Assembly (NCBI RefSeq): GCF_900018785.1 | Contig: NZ_FCOY01000006.1 | Location: forward strand, 744,001-808,000 | Reading direction: 5' to 3' | Origin: Xanthomonas massiliensis | Lineage (GTDB): Bacteria > Pseudomonadota > Gammaproteobacteria > Xanthomonadales > Xanthomonadaceae | DNA: 64,000 nt | In this document: in pieces, positions 30,343-38,538 of the stretch | Numbering within the stretch: the stretch's first letter is position 1 | Layout: each line of letters opens with the position of its first letter | Made by a program: the position numbers and the translations under genes | The notes under the pieces: generated by a model | What the model saw: the letters and a program-made list of their open reading frames with translations, nothing else | Databases searched by the model: none | What the model was told of the DNA's origin: nothing

Positions 30343-30768
30343 ATGAAGATCGCAAGGCCGGGCGAGCGCGCCCGGGGATTCACGCTCATCGAGTTGATGA
30401 TCGTGGTGGCGATCGTCGCCATCCTGGCGGCCATCGCCTATCCCTCCTATACCCGGTACGTGCTGCGTACCTACCGGGCCCAGGCGAAGGCGGACATGCT
30501 CGAATACGCGGGGCAGGCGGAGCGGTTCCACACCATCAACAACACCTATGCCGGGTTCAAGCTGGCGGGGGGAGCGACCTCGGTTTCATCGCCCCGCGAG
30601 GCCTCCAGCGCGCGCTATACCGTTGCCCTGTCGAACCAGGCGGCCTCCACGTTCACGCTCACCGCGACGCCTTCGGGCGCCCAGCTGAGCGACAGCTGCG
30701 GCACGCTGACCATCAATCAGGCCAACGTGAAGACCGCCAGCGGCGGCACGCTCGCCGACTGCTGGTGA
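30343..30768 (+). CDS. pilE: Type IV pilin-like protein PilE
   Basis: Pilin of 141 residues with an ideal class III leader: RARG before FTLIELMIVVAIVAILAAIAYPSY. Two C-terminal cysteines (SCGTLT and DCW) could form the D-region disulfide. Start ATG 30343 lies five bases after the pilY1 stop behind GAGG. In this gene order PilE is a minor pilin connecting the tip complex to the main fibre, although major-pilin function cannot be excluded by sequence. Confidence 0.88.
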   Translation: MKIARPGERARGFTLIELMIVVAIVAILAAIAYPSYTRYVLRTYRAQAKADMLEYAGQAERFHTINNTYAGFKLAGGATSVSSPREASSARYTVALSNQAASTFTLTATPSGAQLSDSCGTLTINQANVKTASGGTLADCW

Positions 30769-30783
30769 TTGCGCGTCGGAAGC

Positions 30784-30813
30784 TTGCACGCGCTCGGGGA
30801 AGATCGTTACAAT
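30784..30813 (+). promoter_or_regulatory. Sigma-70 promoter for tRNA-Asn
   Basis: TTGCAC (30784-30789) and TACAAT (30808-30813) with an 18-base spacer, followed by GCGCGCC, a GC-rich discriminator typical of stringently controlled tRNA promoters, 10 bases before the tRNA. Confidence 0.7.
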
Positions 30814-30822
30814 GCGCGCCCC

Positions 30823-30899
30823 GCCCGAATAGCTCAGCCGGTTAGAGCACTTGACTGTTAATCAGGGGGTCGTTGGTTCGAGTCCAACTTCGGGCGCCA
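30823..30899 (+). tRNA. tRNA-Asn (GTT)
   Basis: Complete cloverleaf: 7-bp acceptor GCCCGAA/TTCGGGC, D arm AGCTCAGCCGGTTAGAGC, anticodon loop CTGTTAA with GTT, T loop GGTTCGAGTCC, discriminator G and an encoded CCA (30897-30899). Followed by a Rho-independent terminator. Its 3' side borders an integrase relic. Confidence 0.97.
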
Positions 30900-30907
30900 G
30901 AAAAATC

Positions 30908-30939
30908 AAGGGCTTGCAGCATCGCTGCAAGCCCTTTTT
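30908..30939 (+). terminator. Terminator after tRNA-Asn
   Basis: Stem AAGGGCTTGCAGC (30908-30920) with GCTGCAAGCCCTT (30924-30936), 3-base loop ATC, then a T run. Ends the tRNA-Asn transcript. Confidence 0.9.
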
Positions 30940-30989
30940 CTTGCCTGCGGGAAAATGCTCGGGAAAATTGCGATGTTCCACGGTCTCTA

Positions 30990-31385
30990 AGCTGGGTCCA
31001 CGCGCCTCGTTCTCGGCAGCTTCGGAGCCGCCGCTACCGGCACAGAGTGGTCGTAGCGCACCGTCACCTCCGGATTTACGTAGCCCGCGCCGTCGCGCTT
31101 GTCTGCGCGTGTACGCGGTGTAGCCGTGATGCACGATGCTTCGGCAAGCGCTGCTCCGGCACGATCACGCCTTTCCGGATCGCCATGGTGATCACGCGCT
31201 GCCAAGAAGACGCGCTGCCAAAAAGACCTGAGCGCTCCGTGGGTGAGCGGTATGCCGTCCTGCGCCACCCGCAGCTTGGGCTCCTCGGCGTTGATCGGCA
31301 CCGGCCGGCTGTGCGTCTTCATCCGCTGCGCACGGTAGGCGACCAGCCAATCCCACGCCCTGCACAGGACCGGGTTCCGGGAGGT
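30990..31385 (-). pseudogene. Remnant of a phage-type tyrosine integrase (C-terminal part)
   Basis: Reverse strand reads RAQRMKTHSRPVPINAEEPKLRV then PLTHGALRSFWQRV, then in other frames MAIRKGVIVPEQR and TRADKRDGAGYVNPEV followed by TVRYDHSVPV. This order matches the C-terminal end of xanthomonad prophage integrases, with the catalytic Tyr in RYDHSVP. The frame is broken twice. One break is a 16-bp tandem duplication (ACGCGCTGCCAA at 31194-31205 and again at 31210-31221). The N-terminal half is missing. It lies next to tRNA-Asn, a common integration site, so an element was probably once inserted here and lost. Confidence 0.7.
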
Positions 31386-31487
31386 TGGTGTCCAGCGGCC
31401 CTCGTGCAGCCTCGGTCCCCGTCCAGGAAGGCGATACGGGTACGCTTGCCGCCTTGGCTTGGCCGGCCCTGGCCTGGAGGCCAACTT

Positions 31488-32012
31488 TCAGCCGCAAGGC
31501 TGGGTGCCTGAGGTCCGGGCCGAGCGGATCCGGCCGGTGTTGTTGACCACCACTTCGCCGACCAGGCGCCCGCCCTGGCAGAACCTGAAGCGGATGTTGC
31601 TGCCGCCGCTGCGGCCATCGGGCTGGAAGCGCACCGAACGGCGACCGCTGGAAGAGAGGATCTGCAGGTCGCCCTGGGGCGATCGCAGTGTCTGGCGCAG
31701 GACGTGGGCGGGGGAGGCCGGGGTGCTGGCGCGTCCGGGATCCAGGTAGAGCAGCGCGCCGCGGGTCCACTCCCAGTCGCCCCGGCACCCGCCGTCGCCG
31801 TCGGCCGGGCAGAACGAGACGGGCATGCCATGGCTGATCGCGGCCATGCGCGCGGCAGCGAGGTGGCTGCCGATCTCGTGCATGGCGGTGGCGAGCCGGT
31901 AGTGCTGCAGGCTCCCGTGGAACGCGGGCAGGCCGATACCCGCCAGGATGGCCACGATGGCCATGGCGGCGACGAGTTCCACGACTCCCATTCCCGTTTG
32001 GCATCGATGCAC
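31488..32012 (-). CDS. Orphan GspH/FimT-family pseudopilin
   Basis: Protein of 174 residues from GTG 32012, preceded by GGGAG at the right distance. The leader ends QTG before MGVVELVAAMAIVAILAGIGLPAF, with Glu at +5, so PilD processing is plausible. The C-terminal half has the GspH-type FRFCQGGRLVGEVVVNNTGRIR. It is separate from the main minor-pilin operon and may be a second FimT. FimT-type pilins bind DNA during natural transformation in related bacteria, which is a possible role. Confidence 0.78.
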   Translation of the reverse strand: MHRCQTGMGVVELVAAMAIVAILAGIGLPAFHGSLQHYRLATAMHEIGSHLAAARMAAISHGMPVSFCPADGDGGCRGDWEWTRGALLYLDPGRASTPASPAHVLRQTLRSPQGDLQILSSSGRRSVRFQPDGRSGGSNIRFRFCQGGRLVGEVVVNNTGRIRSARTSGTQPCG

Positions 32013-32161
32013 GGATCGGCTCCCACCTGGCCTGGAAGCGATCCTGGGTGGCCTGTCCTGAAGCCGGCAGCGGCGTGCGCCTGTACGGAGGGTAGGGGTT
32101 GCGCCCGTCGCCGTGTGGGGACCTGCTGGCATACTGGCGTGTCGTCCCCATATCCATGGTC

Positions 32162-34189
32162 ATGACCGAAAACGACACCTTCCAGCTCGTTTCCCCCTAT
32201 GCGCCGGCCGGCGACCAGCCGCAGGCGATCGAGAAACTGGTGGCCAACTTCGAGGCGGGCGTGGCCAAGCAGACGCTGCTGGGCGTGACCGGCTCGGGCA
32301 AGACCTACACCATCGCCAACGTCGTCCAGCAGATCCAGAAGCCGACGCTGGTGATGGCGCCCAACAAGACCCTGGCCGCGCAGCTGTACGGGGAGTTCAA
32401 GTCCTTCTTCCCGCACAACGCGGTGGAGTATTTCGTCAGCTACTACGACTACTACCAGCCCGAGGCCTACGTGCCCTCGTCGGACACCTACATCGAGAAG
32501 GATTCCTCGATCAACGAACACATCGAGCAGATGCGCCTGGCGGCGACCAAGACGCTGCTCTCGCGCAAGGATGCGCTGGTGGTGGCCACGGTGTCGGCGA
32601 TCTACGGCCTGGGCGCGCCGGAGGACTACCTGTCCCTGCGCCTGATCCTCTCGCGCGGCGACCACGTCGACCAGCGCCAGCTGATCCGCCACCTGACCGA
32701 GCTGCAGTACACCCGCAACGAGTACGAGCTGCACCGCGGCAGCTTCCGCGTGCGCGGCGAGGTGGTCGATGTGTTCCCGGCCGAATCCGATGCCGAGGCG
32801 ATCCGCATCGAACTGTTCGATGGCGACGTCGAGCAGCTGACCCTGTTCGACCCGCTCACCGGCGAGACGCTGCGCAAGCTGCCGCGCATCACCGTTTACC
32901 CGAAGACCCACTACGCCACCACGCGCGAGCGCACGCTCAGCGCCATCGACACGATCAAGATCGAGCTGAAGGACCGGCTCGAGCAGCTGTACGCGCAGAA
33001 CAAGCTGGTGGAGGCGCAGCGGCTGGCGCAGCGCACCCAGTTCGACCTGGAGATGATGGCCGAGGTGGGCTACTGCAACGGCATCGAGAACTACTCGCGG
33101 CACCTGACCGGCAAGGCGCCGGGCGAGCCGCCGCCGACGCTGTTCGATTACCTGCCGCCGGATGCGCTGCTGGTGGTGGACGAGTCGCACGTGACCGTCC
33201 CGCAGATCGGTGCGATGTACAAGGGCGACCGCTCGCGCAAGGAGACGCTGGTGGAGTTCGGCTTCCGCCTGCCCTCGGCGCTGGACAACCGTCCGTTGCG
33301 CTTCGAGGAGTGGGAGGCGCGCTCGCCGCGCAGCATCTACGTCTCGGCCACCCCCGGCCCGTACGAGCTGCGCGAGTCCGCCGGCGAGATCACCGAACTG
33401 GTGGTGCGCCCGACCGGGCTGGTCGATCCGGAGGTGGAGATCCGTCCCGTCGCCACCCAGGTGGACGACCTGATGTCCGAGTGCAACGCACGCATCGAGC
33501 AGGGCGACCGCGTGCTGGTCACCACCCTGACCAAGCGCATGGCCGAGAACCTGACCGAATACCTGGGCGAGCACGGCATCAAGGTGCGCTACCTGCATTC
33601 GGACATCGACACCGTCGAGCGCGTGGAAATCATCCGCGACCTGCGCCTGGGCAAGTTCGACGTGCTGGTGGGCATCAACCTGCTGCGCGAGGGCCTGGAC
33701 ATGCCCGAGGTATCGCTGGTGGCGATCCTGGACGCCGACAAGGAAGGCTTCCTGCGTTCGACCGGCTCGCTGATCCAGACCATCGGCCGCGCCGCGCGCA
33801 ACGTGCGTGGCAAGGCGATCCTGTACGCGGACCGGATCACCCGTTCCATGCAGGCGGCGATCGAGGAGACCGACCGGCGCCGGCAGAAGCAGGTCGAATA
33901 CAACGCCGAGCACGGCATCGTGCCCAAGTCGGTGGCGCGGCCGATCAACGACGTGCTGGAAGGGGCCGTGTCCGAGGCCGCCGGCGGCGGCAAGGCCGGC
34001 AAGGGCAAGTCGCGGCGGGTGGCCGAGCCGGCCGAGGACTACCGCATGCTCGACCCGGCACAGCTGGCCTCCAGGATCAAGGCGCTGGAACAGGAGATGT
34101 ACCAGCACGCGCGCGACCTGGAGTTCGAGGATGCCGCGCGGATCCGCGACCAGTTGCGGCAATTGCGCGATGCCGGCCTGATCGCCTGA
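32162..34189 (+). CDS. uvrB: Excinuclease ABC subunit B
   Basis: UvrB (675 residues), the helicase-like damage-verifying subunit of nucleotide excision repair. Walker A is [10 protein letters not shown], the beta-hairpin begins [25 protein letters not shown]-like motif DESH, motif [11 protein letters not shown], and a C-terminal UVR domain ([23 protein letters not shown]) that contacts UvrA/UvrC. Start ATG 32162 ([10 protein letters not shown]); ATG 32156 is two codons upstream. Confidence 0.96.
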   Translation: MTENDTFQLVSPYAPAGDQPQAIEKLVANFEAGVAKQTLLGVTGSGKTYTIANVVQQIQKPTLVMAPNKTLAAQLYGEFKSFFPHNAVEYFVSYYDYYQPEAYVPSSDTYIEKDSSINEHIEQMRLAATKTLLSRKDALVVATVSAIYGLGAPEDYLSLRLILSRGDHVDQRQLIRHLTELQYTRNEYELHRGSFRVRGEVVDVFPAESDAEAIRIELFDGDVEQLTLFDPLTGETLRKLPRITVYPKTHYATTRERTLSAIDTIKIELKDRLEQLYAQNKLVEAQRLAQRTQFDLEMMAEVGYCNGIENYSRHLTGKAPGEPPPTLFDYLPPDALLVVDESHVTVPQIGAMYKGDRSRKETLVEFGFRLPSALDNRPLRFEEWEARSPRSIYVSATPGPYELRESAGEITELVVRPTGLVDPEVEIRPVATQVDDLMSECNARIEQGDRVLVTTLTKRMAENLTEYLGEHGIKVRYLHSDIDTVERVEIIRDLRLGKFDVLVGINLLREGLDMPEVSLVAILDADKEGFLRSTGSLIQTIGRAARNVRGKAILYADRITRSMQAAIEETDRRRQKQVEYNAEHGIVPKSVARPINDVLEGAVSEAAGGGKAGKGKSRRVAEPAEDYRMLDPAQLASRIKALEQEMYQHARDLEFEDAARIRDQLRQLRDAGLIA

Positions 34190-34193
34190 GGTG

Positions 34194-34223
34194 TTGATTC
34201 CGGGGCGTCGGGCAGGCTAGAAT
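34194..34223 (+). promoter_or_regulatory. Promoter upstream of the tRNA-Val locus
   Basis: TTGATT (34194-34199) and TAGAAT (34218-34223) with an 18-base spacer and a GCGCGCC discriminator. It lies 35 bases before the first tRNA-Val copy and would drive both copies. Confidence 0.65.
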
Positions 34224-34258
34224 GCGCGCCCTCGCACCGATCATTCGGTCGCGCAGAC

Positions 34259-34330
34259 GGGCGGTTAGCTCAGCGGTAGAGCACTACCTTGACATGGTAA
34301 GTGCCAGAGGGCGAAAGGCTGTAAATTTTG
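34259..34330 (+). pseudogene. Broken tRNA-Val (5' half intact, 3' half degenerate)
   Basis: Positions 34259-34299 are a perfect tRNA-Val 5' half through the anticodon loop TTGACAT (GAC) and GGTA. The rest is decayed: position 43 mismatches C27, the T loop reads GCGAAAG instead of TTCGAAC, and the 3' acceptor strand is AAATTTT, unable to pair. Its CTACC anticodon stem pairs perfectly with GGTAG in the fragment at 45043-45087, 10.7 kb away, so the two appear to be halves of one ancestral gene. Confidence 0.75.
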
Positions 34331-34338
34331 ATGTGTCC

Positions 34339-34413
34339 GGGCGGTTAGCTCAGCGGTAGAGCATCACCTTGACATGGTGGGGGTCACAGGTTCGAACCCT
34401 GTACCGCCCACCA
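34339..34413 (+). tRNA. tRNA-Val (GAC)
   Basis: Complete cloverleaf: acceptor GGGCGGT/ACCGCCC, D arm GCTC/GAGC, anticodon stem TCACC/GGTGG with loop TTGACAT (anticodon GAC), T arm ACAGG/CCTGT with loop TTCGAAC, discriminator A and encoded CCA. Its 3' 45 bases (34369-34413) are repeated at 45043-45087. The integrase gene follows. Confidence 0.96.
34369..34413 (+). repeat. Island left attachment repeat (attL-like)
   Basis: Anticodon loop to CCA of the intact tRNA-Val. It matches 45043-45087 at 43 of 45 positions, differing only at G/A in the anticodon stem and A/T in the T loop. Confidence 0.8.
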
Positions 34414-34535
34414 ATCAAATCAAGGAATTACGTTGATTTGGTTGGTGCGGATCACATCAAAAATTGCAGCGCGCTGCACGCAATCGCCCCTCGTTTCGGC
34501 CTTCAGTGCCGTTAACTGTCCCCCTTGTCGATCAC

Positions 34536-34559
34536 TTCCTGCTGCATTTTTGCTGCAAC
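34536..34559 (+). repeat. Left copy of a 24-bp terminal direct repeat
   Basis: Begins TTCCTGCTGCA and ends TGCTGCAAC; itself contains two GCTGCA units. The same 24-mer with two mismatches is at 44914-44937. It sits about 120 bases inside the left end, between attL and the integrase start, where arm-type integrase binding sites are expected. Confidence 0.55.
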
Positions 34560-34577
34560 TGCAGCCGGAGTGCATGT

Positions 34578-35594
34578 ATGGCAAGTTTTCACCCCCGTCC
34601 CGGCGGCTGGCAGGCCCAGATCCGGCATCGTGGTCGCCCGCCCATCAGCCGCACCTTCAAGACCAAGGCTGATGCACAGGCTTGGGCGAACCAGATCGAA
34701 TCCGAAATCGCGCGTGGCGTTTACCGTGACCGCAGCCAAGCCGAGCGTTTCACCCTCGGCGAGATCCTGATCCGCTACGGGAAGGAAGTCTCACCCCTCA
34801 AGAAAAGCGCCGATGCCGAGGCCAGCCGCATCGCGTTCCTGCTGCGCTACCCCATCGCGCAGATTCGCCTCTCCGACCTGCGCCCTACCGACATCGCCGA
34901 CTTCCGTGATTGCCGCTTGCAGGAGGTCACCGGCTCGACCGTGATCCGCGACCTGACCCTGATCTCCCACGCGATCAACATCGCGCGCAAGGAATGGGGC
35001 ATCGTCATGGAGAACCCCTGCACCCTGATCCGCCGCCCCAAGGAAAACAAGCCGCGAAAGCGCCGGCTGTCCCCGAAGGAGGAACAGCGGCTGTTGGCCG
35101 AACTGGAACTCAGCCAGCGTACGCCCGAGGGTACCTGGTTGCCGGGCGGCTGCCGGAATGAGTGGATGAAGCCGCTGGTCATCATGGCCATCGAAACGGC
35201 GATGCGCCGAGGGGAACTGCTGCAGCTCAAATGGACGGATGTGTTCCTTGAGGAACGCTTCGTGCGTCTGGACGACAGCAAGAACGGGCATGGCCGCGAC
35301 GTGCCCCTGTCGTCGCGGGCGGCCGCGGTGCTCGCGGACCTGCCGCGCGATCCGTCCGGTCGCGTATTCCCGGTCACCGGCGAGGCCCTCAAACAGTCCT
35401 TCACCCGCGCCGCTGTGCGCGCCGGACTGGGCGACCTGCACTTCCACGACCTTCGCCACGAGGCCACCAGCCGCATCGCGCCCAAGCTGGGCAACGTGCT
35501 GGAACTGTCCGCGGTCACCGGGCACATGTCGCTGCAGATGCTCAAGCGCTACTTCCATCCCATCGCCAGCGAGTTGGCCAGGAAGCTGGGGTAA
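34578..35594 (+). CDS. Tyrosine-type site-specific integrase of the tRNA-Val island
   Basis: Integrase of 338 residues. A short N-terminal AT-hook-like/arm-binding region (MASFHPRPGGWQAQIRHRG) and a SAM-like core-binding domain precede the catalytic domain. The catalytic residues are all visible: Arg in AMRRGELLQLKW, Lys in DSKNGHGRDVPL, HxxR in HDLRHEA, His in GHMSL, and Tyr in RYFHP. ATG 34578 has CGGAG about 9 bases upstream. It lies immediately inside the island's left end, so it most likely integrated the element into tRNA-Val. Confidence 0.93.
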   Translation: MASFHPRPGGWQAQIRHRGRPPISRTFKTKADAQAWANQIESEIARGVYRDRSQAERFTLGEILIRYGKEVSPLKKSADAEASRIAFLLRYPIAQIRLSDLRPTDIADFRDCRLQEVTGSTVIRDLTLISHAINIARKEWGIVMENPCTLIRRPKENKPRKRRLSPKEEQRLLAELELSQRTPEGTWLPGGCRNEWMKPLVIMAIETAMRRGELLQLKWTDVFLEERFVRLDDSKNGHGRDVPLSSRAAAVLADLPRDPSGRVFPVTGEALKQSFTRAAVRAGLGDLHFHDLRHEATSRIAPKLGNVLELSAVTGHMSLQMLKRYFHPIASELARKLG

Positions 35595-35598
35595 GGCC

Positions 35599-35904
35599 AT
35601 GACCGAACTCGACCCCCAAACCCGCGCCGCCTTGGATCGACTGCTGGAGGTCGCCTCACACGACACCGGCCAAAGCCGGCGCTGCGCGGATTTCCTGTTG
35701 TCCTGGTGGAACGCCGAAAGCTGCGGTGGCTTCGATCCTACGGACCTGTGGAGTGTTGACCTACAGATCAAGCGGGACATGGTCCGCATGTTGTCCTTCA
35801 TTGCTCTCAATCCGTACTACCCGGATGCGCTGGGTTTCCGAACCGAATTCGAGGCGCTGGTCGAGCAGTGGCGGCCCCAGCTGTGCCAACCCAAGCCCCA
35901 CTGA
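35599..35904 (+). CDS. Small hypothetical protein after the integrase
   Basis: 101 residues (MTELDPQTRAALDRLLEVASH, then SRRCADFLLSWWNAESCGGFDPTDLWSVD). It starts four bases after the integrase stop with AAGG as a ribosome site, so it is probably cotranslated. Related short proteins (DUF7673-like, W-rich) accompany integrative elements, but I cannot assign a function. No membrane segment. Confidence 0.7.
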   Translation: MTELDPQTRAALDRLLEVASHDTGQSRRCADFLLSWWNAESCGGFDPTDLWSVDLQIKRDMVRMLSFIALNPYYPDALGFRTEFEALVEQWRPQLCQPKPH

Positions 35905-35913
35905 ACAACCAAC

Positions 35914-35942
35914 TTGCCAAATTCACCTAGTAGGTTATATTT
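35914..35942 (+). promoter_or_regulatory. mqsRA promoter with MqsA-type operator
   Basis: TTGCCA (35914-35919) and TATATT (35937-35942), spacer 17. Between them lies CACCT-AGT-AGGTT (35924-35936), one base from the AACCT-N3-AGGTT palindrome bound by E. coli MqsA. Overlap with the promoter predicts autorepression by MqsA. Confidence 0.65.
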
Positions 35943-35945
35943 GCC

Positions 35946-36247
35946 ATGAAAAGGGGAACCCCCACTGCAAGCTGTCGATAGTGAAGGCCATGGTCGAAGC
36001 CGGGCAGGTCCGGGCCACGGCCAGTGCCTACCAAGGTGCGCGCGAACTGGGCATCGAGGATATGGCGGGGATGTGCGAAGTCGTGCTGGCGCTGGAGGCG
36101 CGGGATTTCCACAAAAGTATGACCACGCACGCCGACCACCGCATTTGGCAGGACGTGTACCACGCCAGGATCGTCGGCGGCGCGATGGCCTATCTGAAGC
36201 TGACCGTCATCGACGATGTATTGATCGTCTCCTTCAAGGAGCTGTGA
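35946..36247 (+). CDS. mqsR: MqsR-family mRNA interferase toxin, reading frame broken at its start
   Basis: The frame ending at 36247 reads EKGNPHCKLSIVKAMVEAGQ and later FHKSMTTHADHRIWQDVYHA and LTVIDDVLIVSFKEL, a full MqsR (about 98 residues in E. coli; GCU-cutting RNase). The only ATG at the right place (35946) is one base out of frame and leads to a stop after 11 codons; a single missing base within the first codons explains this. In-frame fallback starts are GTG 35981 or ATG 35990, which lose the first beta-strand. The toxin may therefore be inactive or weak, unless this is a sequencing error. The antitoxin gene follows after two bases. Confidence 0.72.
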
Positions 36248-36249
36248 CC

Positions 36250-36645
36250 ATGAAATGTCCCAACTGCGGCGCGGCCGAACTGATCCACGACACCCGCGAC
36301 CTGCCTTACATCTACAAGGGTGAATCCACCACGATCCTGGCAGTGACCGGCGACTTTTGTCCGGCCTGCGGCGAGGTCGTGCTGGACCGGGAGCATGGCG
36401 ACCGCTACAGCGGGCTACTCGGGCAGTTCCAGCGCCAGGTCAATGCCGCCTATGTCGATCCGGCCTACATCACCAAGGTTCGCAGGAAGCTGGAGCTGGA
36501 CCAGAAGCAGGCTGCGGAAATCTTCGGTGGTGGGGTCAATGCTTTTTCCCGCTATGAGAACGGCAAGACCAAGCCGCCGCTGGCACTGGTGAAGTTGCTC
36601 AAGGTATTGGATAAGCACCCCGAATTGCTCGGGGAGGTCAAGTGA
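36250..36645 (+). CDS. mqsA: MqsA-family antitoxin
   Basis: 131 residues. The N-terminal zinc-binding domain has MKCPNCGA and DFCPACGE, the four structural cysteines. The C-terminal half is an XRE-type helix-turn-helix (LELDQKQAAEIFGGGVNAFSRYENG) that binds the promoter palindrome. It neutralises MqsR and represses the operon in the E. coli system. Both domains are intact here, unlike the toxin's start. Confidence 0.9.
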   Translation: MKCPNCGAAELIHDTRDLPYIYKGESTTILAVTGDFCPACGEVVLDREHGDRYSGLLGQFQRQVNAAYVDPAYITKVRRKLELDQKQAAEIFGGGVNAFSRYENGKTKPPLALVKLLKVLDKHPELLGEVK

Positions 36646-36738
36646 CGTGACATCCAACGCTGATCCGGATGCAGGCTGAACCTGTCCCCCAGGAGCGGAC
36701 GCCAGGAAGCGATACTTTGATCGCAACCTGGAGGTTCC

Positions 36739-37032
36739 ATGCAACGTATTTCCCGTCGTCGCTACACGGACGACTTCAAGGCCCAGGCCGTCGCCCTGGC
36801 CGAGTCGATCGGGCCAGCCAAGGCCGCCCGGCAGTTGGACATGTCGGCCAAGACGCTGGCCAACTGGCTGGGTGCATCCCGAGCCGGCCAGCCGCTCAGT
36901 TCCCCCAGCCGCAAGCCGGTCAATGAGATGGAGAGCGAACTGGCCCGGCTGCGGGCCGAGAACGCCACGCTCAAGATGGAGCGCGAGATCCTAAAAAAAG
37001 CGACGGCGTTCTTCGCCAAGGAGTCCAAGTGA
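36739..37032 (+). CDS. IS3-family transposase OrfA (truncated element)
   Basis: 97-residue helix-turn-helix protein (RRRYTDDFKAQAVALAESIGPAKAARQLDMSAKTLANWL) with a C-terminal leucine-zipper-like helix (ESELARLRAENATLKMEREILKKATAFFA). These are the DNA-binding and multimerisation parts of IS3 OrfA. A run of A at ILKKA (CTAAAAAAAG) is the usual frameshift site. Its partner orfB is cut off, so it is probably not functional in transposition. Confidence 0.85.
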   Translation: MQRISRRRYTDDFKAQAVALAESIGPAKAARQLDMSAKTLANWLGASRAGQPLSSPSRKPVNEMESELARLRAENATLKMEREILKKATAFFAKESK

Positions 37033-37352
37033 GGTACGCCTTCGTCGCTCGTGAACGGACTTGCTATCCGCTCCGGTTGCTGTGCCGCTTGCTCGCGGTC
37101 TCGGTCTCCGGCTTCCACGACTGGCTACACCGGAAGGATCGTCCGGACCCGGAAGTGGCCCTGCGAGCCGACCTGCGCATGCTCCACGCCGGCAGCCGCG
37201 GCACCTATGGGCGGCCGCGCCTGGTGCGGGCGCTGCGCGCCTGTGCCCACGCGGTGGGCCACAAGCGCGTGGTCCGGCTGATGCGCGAGGAGTGCCTGCG
37301 CGGCAAGGCCAAGGGCCGCTTCACACCCCGCACCACCGACAGCCGACATCGC
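37029..37352 (+). pseudogene. IS3-family transposase OrfB, 3'-truncated
   Basis: From GTG 37029 (overlapping orfA) it reads RYAFVARERTCYPLRLLCRLLAV and GSRGTYGRPRLVRALRA, the HTH_21 part of IS3 OrfB. At 37352, just after TTDSRH, it runs into the inverted repeat of the neighbouring IS. The DDE catalytic domain is absent. Confidence 0.85.
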
Positions 37353-37405
37353 TGTAATGACCCAGTGATTTCCTGCTCAGGTGCTACCTTTTGAGGGAGA
37401 GCACG

Positions 37406-37720
37406 ATGAGCCAAGTGATGGACGAAGAGATCAAGCGTTGGACGGCCCGACGGAAGTCGGCGCTGGTGCTGGAAATCATCCAGGGCAAGACGACGGTGGC
37501 TGCGGCGAGCCGGCAGTTCGACCTGACGCCGTCGGAGATCGAGAGCTGGGTCGACGAGGGCAAGCGCGGCATGGAGAACGCCCTTCGGGCCAAGCCCGAA
37601 GATGTCCGGGAGCAGTACGAGCGGCAGCTCAAGGACCTGCAGGAAGCCTACGGCGAGGCCATGCTGGAGCTTCGCGCACGAAAAAAATTGCAGTCCCTGT
37701 TGGGCAAGGACGAGACCTGA
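37406..37720 (+). CDS. IS3-family transposase OrfA
   Basis: 104 residues, helix-turn-helix domain (WTARRKSALVLEIIQGKTTVAAASRQFDLTPSEIESWVDEG) and a C-terminal helix (QYERQLKDLQEAYGEAMLELRA). A heptamer of A at 37681-37687, in the CGA AAA AAA context, is a classic -1 slip site that would fuse it to OrfB (…RARKKIAVPVGQG…). Confidence 0.88.
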   Translation: MSQVMDEEIKRWTARRKSALVLEIIQGKTTVAAASRQFDLTPSEIESWVDEGKRGMENALRAKPEDVREQYERQLKDLQEAYGEAMLELRARKKLQSLLGKDET

Positions 37721-38538
37721 TGGTCACGATCCAGCAGGGACTGCGGGAAGACGGCTTCGAGGTCTCGATGGTGAAGCTGTGCAGATGGTTCGGCGTGGCG
37801 CGGCGAACGCTCTATTACAAGCCGACCAAGGCAGCGCCGCAGGTCCGTCCGGAGCTCGCCGAGCCGATCAAGGCCTTGATCGAGGCCGAGCCGTCGTTCG
37901 GCTACCGGACGGTGGCGGGCCTCCTGGATATGAACAAGAACACGGTGCAGCGGATCTTCCAGCTGATGGGCTGGCAGGTTCGTAAGCGGGCGGTGGGCGC
38001 CCGCCCGCGGATCCAGGCGTTGCCATCGGTCGCGCAGGCCCCGGACGAGCGCTGGGCGACCGACCTGTGTCGGATCTGGGGTGGCCGTGATGGCTGGCTG
38101 ACCCTGGCCCTGGTGATCGACTGCTACACCCGGCAGCTACTCGGCTGGCAGCTCTCGCGCAGCGGCAAGGCCAGCACCGCCGCCGCGGCGCTGGAGCAGG
38201 CGCTGATCGCCCGGTTCGGAACGTTGGGACGGGTGCAGAGCCCCTTCCTGCTGCGCTCGGACAATGGCCTGGTGTTCACCAGCCGCAACTACACCCGGCT
38301 GGTGCGCAGCTACGGGCTGCTGCAGGAATTCATCACCCCGCACTGCCCACAGCAGAACGGGATGGTGGAGCGGGTGATCCGTACGTTGAAGGAGCAGTGC
38401 GCGCACCGGCACCGCTTCGAAAGCCAGCAACACGCCAGCCGCGTGATCGGCGACTGGATCCAGTTCTACAACCACCGGCGCCCGCACCAGGCGCTGGGCA
38501 TGAAGACACCCGCCGAGGCTTATGCTTTAGCGGCCTGA
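37720..38538 (+). CDS. IS3-family transposase OrfB (DDE integrase domain)
   Basis: 272 residues from ATG 37720. Helix-turn-helix (SMVKLCRWFGVARRTLYY), then the retroviral-integrase-like core with catalytic Asp in WATDLCRIW, Asp in LRSDNGLVF and Glu in NGMVERVIRTLKEQ (DD35E). It ends in the usual NHRRPHQALGMKTPAEAY. Usually made as an OrfAB fusion through the A7 slip site at 37681. It appears intact. Confidence 0.92.
   Translation: MVTIQQGLREDGFEVSMVKLCRWFGVARRTLYYKPTKAAPQVRPELAEPIKALIEAEPSFGYRTVAGLLDMNKNTVQRIFQLMGWQVRKRAVGARPRIQALPSVAQAPDERWATDLCRIWGGRDGWLTLALVIDCYTRQLLGWQLSRSGKASTAAAALEQALIARFGTLGRVQSPFLLRSDNGLVFTSRNYTRLVRSYGLLQEFITPHCPQQNGMVERVIRTLKEQCAHRHRFESQQHASRVIGDWIQFYNHRRPHQALGMKTPAEAYALAA

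Larger units (their letters stand above)
36677..37352 (+). mobile_element. Truncated IS3-family element
   Basis: Left end probably at 36677 (TGAACCTGTCCCCC, typical of IS3 ends), with orfA and the first third of orfB. It stops abruptly at the left inverted repeat of the next IS at 37353; the DDE domain and right end are missing. The left boundary is inferred since no right repeat survives to compare. Confidence 0.6.

Noticed and set aside
28214-30355. 713-residue reverse frame opposite pilY1
   Set aside because: No recognisable domain; pilY1 coding is certain on the other strand.
34259-34330. Functional tandem tRNA-Val copy
   Set aside because: The T loop and acceptor 3' strand cannot form, so it is treated as a broken copy.
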